The notes under the pieces were generated by a model that searched no databases, was not told where the DNA came from, and worked only from the letters and a program-made list of their open reading frames with translations. Position numbers and translations under genes: made by a program. From assembly GCA_031551135.1 (NCBI GenBank), contig JAVBOA010000036.1:1-64000 (forward strand): 64,000 nucleotides of DNA, given 5' to 3'. Shown here piece by piece: positions 1 through 6,281 of this stretch. Position 1 is the stretch's first letter; each line of letters starts with the position of its first letter. Origin of the DNA: JAITVM01 sp031551135. GTDB taxonomy: Bacteria; Bacillota; Clostridia; Lachnospirales; JAITVM01.

Positions 1-198
1 ATATTCGCCTGATTTCTTCAAGGCAGTAAGTTCTTTTCGTAAATCTTGATCACTTAGAAACCTGCCGCCGTTTGCATAATTTTCTTTTTGTTTGCCTAAA
101 GCCCAATTATAGGCAAATCGGCTTACTCCTGCTGATTGCCAAAGCTTACGTTCTTGTTCGTCAGTTGGCTTTAACCGTACTTTTACTGTTCGTATCAT
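1..198 (-). CDS. tnpB: TnpB RNA-guided nuclease, partial copy running off the window edge
   Basis: Only the N-terminal 66 codons are visible; the rest lies left of position 1. The translated part differs at 7 of 66 residues from the complete copy at 1242-2363, so these are two copies of one element, diverged rather than freshly duplicated. The start is the ATG at 196-198, preceded by AAGGAGTTGATGGGAG as in the other copy. TnpB proteins (IS200/IS605 and IS607 elements) are RuvC-type DNA endonucleases guided by an RNA made from the element's right end. Whether this copy keeps its RuvC residues cannot be seen. It lies directly downstream of the ParA-like gene, whose stop codon falls in this copy's left end. 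Confidence 0.9.
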   Translation of the reverse strand, partial: MIRTVKVRLKPTDEQERKLWQSAGVSRFAYNWALGKQKENYANGGRFLSDQDLRKELTALKKSGEY

Positions 199-269
199 CT
201 CCCATCAACTCCTTACAATTAAAGACGTTTTATAAAGTTTTATAATGTTAACAATAACAGTTATATGCC
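199..269 (-). mobile_element. Left end of partial TnpB element (copy 1)
   Basis: The sequence upstream of this tnpB start is nearly the same as that upstream of the complete copy (2364-2436), and the similarity stops at the shared string GTTATATGCC at about 260-269. This marks the outer tip of the element. On the minus strand it carries the tandem decamers ATTATAAAAC and TTTATAAAAC. The stop codon of the neighbouring ParA-like gene (261-263) is inside this shared string. Confidence 0.7.
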
Positions 270-1082
270 TCTCTTTTCCAATTCCAATATAATACTCTCA
301 AAGCAATCCAATAGCTTTTGTTTTGCTACTTTCTCTTTAGATTCAACCTTTAAAACATTAAAAGGCATATGTTTTAAGCTTGCATTTTTAATTATAATGC
401 TTGATGGAATCACATTTTTAATCAATAAGCGTCCAATGCCTTCATTTTCTTTGCAATAATCTATTAATTGATTCGGTAGACTACTCCTTTTGTCAGCATT
501 ATTTAGCACTAACCCCAAAACATTATCAGATTTACGTAAATCATTTCTCATTTCTTCCCACAATGCGATAAAGAACTCTGCTCCTTGTATACTATTCACA
601 TCAATATCGGAGATTAAAATTATACTGTCTGCCGCAAAAAATATATTTTGATTTATAATTCCCAAATTAGGATTGGTATCCATGAATATGTAGTCATAGT
701 ATTCTAAGTAACTTTTATTATCCAAAAAAAAGTTATTTATTTTTTGTTCTCGTCCTGCTAAATTAACAAGTCTAATTTCCGTTGAGGTTAGTAATATCGA
801 TGATGGTATAATATCTAAAGTTGTCAATTCTGGTATAGGGCTTTTATATATAACTTTACTTGCGGAAATTCTACTCTCAAATATATCTTTTATTGTCTTT
901 ATATCGCCTCGGGTTACATCAATACCCATGTTAGTCGTTAGATTAAATTGCGGATCACCGTCAATAAATAAAACGTGTTTTCCTTTCTCTGCTAATACGC
1001 CGCCTAAATTGAATAAAAATGATGTTTTACCGGTTCCTCCTTTTAATGTTCCAATCGCTATACTCTTAATTTCGTCCACCAT
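261..1082 (-). CDS. ParA/Soj-type ATPase, orphan
   Basis: This 273-residue protein belongs to the ParA/MinD family of ATPases that position plasmids, chromosomes or protein cargo. The N-terminus has the deviant Walker A motif KGGTGKTS (residues 14-21) followed by LFIDGDPQFNLT, and a central IFMDTNPNLG stands where the family usually has a DxxP motif. I chose the ATG at 1080-1082; upstream codons in the same frame run into the right end of the neighbouring TnpB element and are not family-like. No clear Shine-Dalgarno is seen. No ParB gene or parS-like array is in view. An inverted repeat, CTTATAACAAGATTATAAAAG read on the plus strand around 1101-1121, precedes the gene and could be an operator. 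The stop codon is supplied by the left end of TnpB copy 1, so the native C-terminus may be altered. Function is inferred from family only. Confidence 0.8.
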   Translation of the reverse strand: MVDEIKSIAIGTLKGGTGKTSFLFNLGGVLAEKGKHVLFIDGDPQFNLTTNMGIDVTRGDIKTIKDIFESRISASKVIYKSPIPELTTLDIIPSSILLTSTEIRLVNLAGREQKINNFFLDNKSYLEYYDYIFMDTNPNLGIINQNIFFAADSIILISDIDVNSIQGAEFFIALWEEMRNDLRKSDNVLGLVLNNADKRSSLPNQLIDYCKENEGIGRLLIKNVIPSSIIIKNASLKHMPFNVLKVESKEKVAKQKLLDCFESIILELEKRGI

Positions 1083-1129
1083 TGTCAAAACTTTATAAAA
1101 CCTTATAACAAGATTATAAAAGTTTATTC

Positions 1130-1300
1130 CTTTTTCATTGTGTCCGATTTGGCATATGCTACTTTCGTTTGATATGACACTCCAAAGGCTTAAATTCCCG
1201 CACAACGAGCGGTACACAATATCGTGATTCGTTTCAGTGACTTACGATACTTTATACCTTGCAAGATTTATACTTGCCTGCAAATCCCTATCTATTTTAT
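1130..1300 (-). ncRNA. Candidate right end and guide RNA (omega/reRNA) of TnpB copy 2
   Basis: In TnpB elements the guide RNA scaffold is made from the 3' end of tnpB and the element's right end, with the guide just outside. Here the sequence past the stop codon (1242) carries a short hairpin, CCGCTCGTTGTGCGG read on the minus strand (about 1201-1215), followed by GAATTTAAGCCTTTGGAG. That arrangement resembles right ends of related elements. The exact end of the element, and so the start of the guide, cannot be set because the second copy's right end is outside the window. Confidence 0.45.
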
Positions 1301-2363
1301 TTCCACAACATGAACATTTATATATCCTATCTGATAATTTCAAGTCTTTTTTAATGCTTCCGCATACTGAACACAACTTTGAAGATGGAAAAAACTTATC
1401 CGCTTCAACAAATTCAATCCCATAATATTCACATTTATATTTTAGTATTGACTTCAAATTATACAAACTCTGCTGTGCGATAGCTTTTGACAAATGCTTA
1501 TTCTTCATCATTCCTTGTATATTTATGGTCTCCATTACAATTCTGCAAGGCTTGGTTTTCACTATTGCAGTTGTGGCTTGATGAATATGATTTAATCTTA
1601 CATTCGCTATTTTTCGGTTTAATAATCTTATTTTCTTTTCCAGTTTTATAATGTTGCCAGTTTTGACATACTCCTTCCCCTTTTTATTTTTTAAGTATTT
1701 TCTTGATACTTGGCGTTGCAACCTACGCAGTTTTTTATTATATTTCTTTATTTTTTTTGATTTGTTTATATTCTTATATTTTTGCCCATTCGAGCAAATT
1801 GCTAAGTCTTTTATACCTACATCTATTCCCATTATTTCATCAGTCAACGTTACTGCCGGTTTATCCTGCTCCATCCCTACGCTTATATACCAATACTTTC
1901 CGTCGAAGCTTATACGAGGGTTATAAAATTTTTTTGATGTAATTCTGTTAGCTTCAGATATTTTTATCCAACCAACTTTTTCAATTAAAAATTTATCCTC
2001 TTTAAATTTCAACTTTACGTTATCATTGTAAAAGCTTGGTTTTGTTTTCCGTTTGCTTTTGAACTTAGGGAAATCACTTTCTTTTTTAAAAAACCGTTTA
2101 TAGGCATTGCAAGCGTCTTTAACAGCTTGCTTTGTTATGTTATTGCTTGTTTCATATAGCCACTTATATTCGCCTGATTTCTTCAAGGTAGTAAGTTCTT
2201 TTCGCAAATCTTGGTCATTAAGGAACTTGCCGCCGTTTGTGTAATTTTCCTTTTGTTTGGCTAAAGCCCAATTATAGGCAAATCGACTTACTCCTGCTGA
2301 TTGCCATAGCTTACATTCCTGTTCATCAGTTGGCTTTAACCGTACTTTTACTGCCCGTATCAT
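1242..2363 (-). CDS. tnpB: TnpB RNA-guided nuclease, complete copy
   Basis: The 373-residue protein has the usual TnpB length and order: N-terminal wedge/REC part (residues 1-170), then a RuvC nuclease with all three acidic motifs: GIDVG (D181), IVMETINI (E278) and DRDLQAS (358-364). A four-cysteine zinc ribbon (CSVC at 331-334, CSCC at 350-353) is inserted before the last motif. The start is the ATG at 2361-2363 with AAGGAG ten bases upstream; longer readings extend into the left end. No TnpA (Y1 or serine recombinase) is adjacent, so transposition would need an enzyme in trans. TnpB cleaves DNA beside a short element-specific motif, which favours retention of the element. Nuclease activity is inferred from intact residues. 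Confidence 0.92.
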   Translation of the reverse strand: MIRAVKVRLKPTDEQECKLWQSAGVSRFAYNWALAKQKENYTNGGKFLNDQDLRKELTTLKKSGEYKWLYETSNNITKQAVKDACNAYKRFFKKESDFPKFKSKRKTKPSFYNDNVKLKFKEDKFLIEKVGWIKISEANRITSKKFYNPRISFDGKYWYISVGMEQDKPAVTLTDEIMGIDVGIKDLAICSNGQKYKNINKSKKIKKYNKKLRRLQRQVSRKYLKNKKGKEYVKTGNIIKLEKKIRLLNRKIANVRLNHIHQATTAIVKTKPCRIVMETINIQGMMKNKHLSKAIAQQSLYNLKSILKYKCEYYGIEFVEADKFFPSSKLCSVCGSIKKDLKLSDRIYKCSCCGNKIDRDLQASINLARYKVS

Positions 2364-2437
2364 CTTCCAATAACTCCTTACAATTAAAGACGTTTTATAA
2401 AATTTTATAATATTAACATTAACTGTTATATGCCCCC
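2364..2437 (-). mobile_element. Left end of TnpB element copy 2
   Basis: This segment matches 199-269 closely and then diverges after GTTATATGCC, which sets the left tip near 2428-2437. The tandem TTTATAAAAC-like decamers are kept, with single-base changes. The matching 5' ends show both copies inserted as full left-end units. Confidence 0.7.
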
Positions 2438-2744
2438 TTTTATGAAGCATGATATGCTGACGAACGATTGGATTTTCACAAGGATTCCGTTCGTATGTAT
2501 AACAAAGACTTATCCTATAACTATTCGCAAGAGTGTTGGTTAGTGAAAAAATCTTCTATAAAATATAAATTTTTGTTTATTTTGCACATAATAATTATAT
2601 AATATCATGTATAAATTTTCAATAAAATAATAGAATTGTTGCTGAAATCGATAATAGTATAATATAAAGAAACATGAAAAATTACACGATATATATCTCG
2701 AAGAGCTTTTTGTAATAGATACTAAATTATAAGGGAGATATTCT
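2438..2744 (+). promoter_or_regulatory. Intergenic region with hairpin and candidate promoters for the chemoreceptor-like gene
   Basis: A stem ACGAACG (2461-2467) / CGTTCGT (about 2488-2494) lies just outside the TnpB element and resembles a hairpin near 50775. A TATAAT at 2658-2663 with TTGTTG at 2636-2641 (16-base spacer) is a weak vegetative promoter. Further down, TAAA at 2665-2668 and CGATAT at 2687-2692 resemble the flagellar sigma-28 consensus, but the spacer is one base too long. Which is used cannot be told from sequence. Confidence 0.35.
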
Positions 2745-4556
2745 ATGGGAATTATAGCAGCTGTGTGTGCAATTTTATTAATCATTTCAGTAGTTTTGTT
2801 TATGAATTTGAATCGAAAACTCAAAAAAGTATCCGGCGAATTTGAAAATTTTAAAGAATCTCTTAATACAGTGGAAATTCCTTTAGCACTTTTTGATCAA
2901 TCTAAGCGGTGTTTTTTTGTAAATAATGAAGCAAAAAAAATTGTCGGAAAAGCAGAGAACAGAAATTTTTCCGAAATAGAAAATGAATTGAAAAAAGAGT
3001 TTTCTGAATTAAAATTCGGTGCAGCCAATAAATCGCTTATTTGCATGGATAATTCAGAATATATTGAAAAAATAGAATCTCAAAAAGAAGAAATATATTG
3101 GCTGGCTTCGATTTTAGATGCTATTGACTCTCCTATTTCTGTTACTGATAAAAATATGAAATGGACATTTATAAATAAAGTTGTGGAAAATATGTTGGGC
3201 GTAAAAAGAGAAGATATTATCGGAAAGAATTGCGATGAGTGGGGAGCTGCAATCTGCAAAACCGACAAATGCGGAGTTTATGGCTTGCGGAATGGAAACC
3301 CGCTTACATCTTTTTCGCAATTCGAAGGACATTTTAATGTTACAACAAGTTATTTGTATGATGCAAACGGTGAAATCACCGGCCATGTTGAGGTTGTTCG
3401 CGATATCAGCGAAATGAAAAATCTTGCAGAAAATTTTGAACAAAAGGCTCATTGGTACGAAACTATTTTGGATGCAATACCGTTTCCGATATCTGTTACA
3501 GATGCGGAGGCAAATTGGACATTTATAAATAAAGCAACCGAATCTGTTTTAGGAAAAAGCAGAGATGAATTGTACGGAAAGGCCTGCAGTAATTGGGGTG
3601 CGGCAATTTGCGGAACCGAAAACTGCGGTATTGCCTGCGCCAACAATGGTAACGGACAAACTAAATTTTCGCAGGGCGGCTCGACTTTTCAAGTTAATGT
3701 TTCTTTATTGAATGATATGTACGGCAACCACAACGGATATGTTGAGGTTGTTCAAGATATATCCGAGCTTGATTCGACAATTGAAAAATTAAACGACCTG
3801 ATGAGAGAAATCTCGTCGGCAAGCGAAAATGTTACGGCAGGGGCCAGACATGTTGCAAAAAGCAGTCAAACGCTTGCAGTCGGAGCGACAATTCAAGCAA
3901 AATCTATTGACGATTTGCAAAACAGCATTAAATTAATCAGCACTCAAACTTCGACCAATGCTGAAAATGCTTCATCTGCGAATGAGCTCTCAAACCGCTC
4001 TAAACAAGATGTAATTTTAGGAAATCAGGAAATGAAAAAGATGCTTGAATCAATGGAAGGAATTAAAGAAGCCTCCAACAGTATTTCTCAAATTATTAAA
4101 ACTATCGAAGACATAGCATTCCAAACGAATTTGCTTGCATTAAACGCTGCGGTTGAAGCGGCAAGGGCAGGGGTACATGGCAAAGGTTTTGCCGTTGTTG
4201 CAGACGAGGTCAGAAGTTTGGCAGAACGTTCGCAATTGGCGGCAAAAGAAACTAACGAGCTTATTTTGAATTCGATAAGCAGAGTGGGCGAAGGAACAAA
4301 AATTGCTGAAAACACGGCGGAAGCTCTGGATACTATTGTAATGAATTTTGAGCAGGTTTCTCAAATCATTCAAAAAATAAAAATGGCTTCGCAAGACCAG
4401 ATTGGCACGATAAAAGAAATACATGAAGAAATCATGCAGATTTCTGATGTTGTTAATTCAAATTCAGCTACAAGTCAGGAATCTGCGGCGGCCTCCGAAG
4501 AACTTTCCGGACAGGCCGAGACGCTGAGAAGCCTGACCATGAGCTTCAGTGCATAA
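2745..4556 (+). CDS. Methyl-accepting chemotaxis-type protein with two Cys-motif PAS domains
   Basis: The 603-residue protein starts with a single membrane helix (about residues 3-22) and has no periplasmic domain, so sensing is probably cytoplasmic. A weak PAS-like stretch (about 35-100) is followed by two similar PAS domains (about 115-225 and 235-345). Each carries a C-x7-C-x4-C motif: GKNCDEWGAAICKTDKCG in the first and GKACSNWGAAICGTENCG in the second. The C-terminal half (about 360-603) is the methyl-accepting signalling hairpin with the conserved tip EDIAFQTNLLALNAAVEAAR. It should pass a signal to CheA/CheW. The ATG has AAGGGAG upstream. The cysteines suggest metal or redox sensing, which is inference; the FprA gene nearby fits a redox theme. 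The gene ends before a bidirectional terminator. Confidence 0.88.
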   Translation: MGIIAAVCAILLIISVVLFMNLNRKLKKVSGEFENFKESLNTVEIPLALFDQSKRCFFVNNEAKKIVGKAENRNFSEIENELKKEFSELKFGAANKSLICMDNSEYIEKIESQKEEIYWLASILDAIDSPISVTDKNMKWTFINKVVENMLGVKREDIIGKNCDEWGAAICKTDKCGVYGLRNGNPLTSFSQFEGHFNVTTSYLYDANGEITGHVEVVRDISEMKNLAENFEQKAHWYETILDAIPFPISVTDAEANWTFINKATESVLGKSRDELYGKACSNWGAAICGTENCGIACANNGNGQTKFSQGGSTFQVNVSLLNDMYGNHNGYVEVVQDISELDSTIEKLNDLMREISSASENVTAGARHVAKSSQTLAVGATIQAKSIDDLQNSIKLISTQTSTNAENASSANELSNRSKQDVILGNQEMKKMLESMEGIKEASNSISQIIKTIEDIAFQTNLLALNAAVEAARAGVHGKGFAVVADEVRSLAERSQLAAKETNELILNSISRVGEGTKIAENTAEALDTIVMNFEQVSQIIQKIKMASQDQIGTIKEIHEEIMQISDVVNSNSATSQESAAASEELSGQAETLRSLTMSFSA

Positions 4557-4595
4557 CAATAGAATTTTGGAGGCTCTGCCTCAAGCTTTAATACA

Positions 4596-4619
4596 GAAAC
4601 GGCGCGTATGCGCCGTTTC
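4596..4619. terminator. Bidirectional intrinsic terminator
   Basis: A stem AAACGGCGC / GCGCCGTTT with a four-base loop sits between convergent genes. Runs of A on one side and T on the other let it act in both directions. Confidence 0.7.
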
Positions 4620-4682
4620 TAATAAAGTTCTTTTGCTTCTTTTCTTTCAAGAAAAGAATGCGCGGCAAGCCAAGGTTTTTTG

Positions 4683-5045
4683 TTAGCTTGTTTTTCTTTT
4701 GTTATAGCCTTTTTCATCATAAGGCTGCAATTCTTCCAAATGCTTTTCGAGCATTTTTTTTAATTCCGATTTTATGTCAAAAAACTCGTCATCGGGTTTT
4801 TCTTTTTGTTCCAAAATTTTAAACTCAAAATTTTCTTTTCCGTATTTTTTATAATCTGCAGAAAGCTGCGGATTAACCGGGTTAGTTTCCAAAAAAGCAA
4901 GATACGCATTTGTTGTACCTTTGAGATTTCTGGAAACATCCAAAAATATTTTATTATTTGCTAAATTTGTAATCTGGAAAACACCGTAATAGATTTTTTC
5001 CTGTTGAAACTGCATTACGAGTTTTTTTCTTTGCTCTTTATCCAT
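4683..5045 (-). CDS. GIY-YIG-like protein, probably catalytically inactive
   Basis: This 120-residue protein has the fold pattern of a GIY-YIG nuclease: a segment YYGVFQITNLANNKIFLDVS, then a helix, then KKYGKENFEFKILEQ. The hallmark residues are degraded: the first motif reads YGV, the YIG motif reads FLD, and the expected arginine after it is absent (NLKGTTNAY). It is therefore likely a binding or structural relative rather than a nuclease. I chose the ATG at 5043-5045, just after the FprA stop codon and preceded by GAGGGAG. Upstream in-frame codons lie inside fprA. The gene is probably co-transcribed with fprA. Its role is not known. Confidence 0.65.
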   Translation of the reverse strand: MDKEQRKKLVMQFQQEKIYYGVFQITNLANNKIFLDVSRNLKGTTNAYLAFLETNPVNPQLSADYKKYGKENFEFKILEQKEKPDDEFFDIKSELKKMLEKHLEELQPYDEKGYNKRKTS

Positions 5046-5052
5046 ATCTCCC

Positions 5053-6264
5053 TCAATTCTTTTTAAAAGCCTCTGAAACCGAGGTGCCAAACGCTTTTCC
5101 GAAATCAACGGCTTTTTGTTTTTCTTCGGAGTTCGGTTTAAATAGGAATTTTATTCCTTCTACCGGAATTTTGAATCTAAGCTGTTTTAAGCGGGCTTCG
5201 ATATTCGCTACGGATTCGCCGCTCCAGCCATACGAGCCAAAAGCCCCTGCCATTTTTCCACGGTGAATAATCGGGTTAAGATGCGCCAAAAGCTCCCAAA
5301 CCGGCGGCAGAGTATCGGACAAAACTGTTGCCGAGCCGAAAAGTATACCGTCGGCTTTATCCAAAGCGGCTTTTATTTCCGTGATATCGTTTTTAACAAG
5401 GTCAAATGTTTGGACATCTATATCTCCGGATTCCAGCAAGCCTTGTTTTATAGATTCGCCGATTTCCGCAGTGTGACCGTAGCAGGACGCAATCGGAATA
5501 ACTACAAGCGGCTTTGCATTTTTTTCAACTGTCGCCCATTTTCGGTAGAGATTCATATAATACGGAATATTTTCGCGCAAAATCGGGCCGTGACCGGTCA
5601 GAACCATATCGAAATCGAGCTTTTCCATTTTGTCAAGAGCCGAAATAACAAAGGATTTAAACGGCGACATTATAACATCAAAATAATATTTATACGCATC
5701 CGAAAAATCTTTGGTTTCGAGGTCATTGAACAAAGCTTCGGTACAAAAATGACAGCCTAAAAAATCGCAGGTAAAAATAATTTTATCTTCTTCGGCATAA
5801 GTCAGCATAGAATCAGGCCAATGTAAAAAAGGCGCATCAATGAATTTTAGATTTTTGCCGTCACCGATATCCAGAGTATCGCCGTCTTTTACAATCAGAG
5901 AATTAAACTCGATATTCAAAATCTTTTTCAGATTTTTATTGGCGTTGTTTGTGGAAACTACCGTAATATCGGGGTTTAGCTCCAAAAGCTTATAAAGTGC
6001 GCCGCTGTGGTCGGGTTCGCTATGGTTAAGAATTACATAATCAATACTTTTCGGGTCACAAACATCGCTCACACGCTGAATAAATTCTTCAAAAAATCCG
6101 TTTTTGCTGACTTCCACGAGCACGGTTTTTTCGGAAGTTTTATAAATATAAGCGTTGTAATTTGTGCCGTAATCCGTACGCATAATAACGTCAAAAACTT
6201 TTATATCATGGTCTAAAACTCCGACCCAATATAGATTTTCTTTTATTTTTTTCGATTTAAACAT
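5053..6264 (-). CDS. fprA: Flavodiiron protein (A-type flavoprotein)
   Basis: The 403-residue protein reduces O2 to water and/or NO to N2O, protecting anaerobes in the cytoplasm. The N-terminal metallo-beta-lactamase-like domain (1-250) has the diiron ligand motifs NHSEPDHSG (H-x-E-x-D-H), LHWPDSM, CDFLGCHF and TGHGPIL. The C-terminal part (about 255-395) is a flavodoxin domain beginning VIPIASCYGHTAEI with the FMN phosphate loop. Length is standard for the class without extra rubredoxin or reductase domains, so electrons come from a separate rubredoxin or similar donor not seen here. The start is the ATG at 6262-6264, five bases after GGAGG. It follows alaS by 17 bases and precedes the GIY-YIG-like gene by 7, suggesting one transcript. 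Confidence 0.93.
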   Translation of the reverse strand: MFKSKKIKENLYWVGVLDHDIKVFDVIMRTDYGTNYNAYIYKTSEKTVLVEVSKNGFFEEFIQRVSDVCDPKSIDYVILNHSEPDHSGALYKLLELNPDITVVSTNNANKNLKKILNIEFNSLIVKDGDTLDIGDGKNLKFIDAPFLHWPDSMLTYAEEDKIIFTCDFLGCHFCTEALFNDLETKDFSDAYKYYFDVIMSPFKSFVISALDKMEKLDFDMVLTGHGPILRENIPYYMNLYRKWATVEKNAKPLVVIPIASCYGHTAEIGESIKQGLLESGDIDVQTFDLVKNDITEIKAALDKADGILFGSATVLSDTLPPVWELLAHLNPIIHRGKMAGAFGSYGWSGESVANIEARLKQLRFKIPVEGIKFLFKPNSEEKQKAVDFGKAFGTSVSEAFKKN

Positions 6265-6281
6265 AAAATCCTCCAAACAAA

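Noticed and set aside
1083..1217. Longer N-terminus for the ParA-like protein
   Set aside because: The extra 45 residues are translated from the right end of the neighbouring TnpB element and have no ParA similarity.
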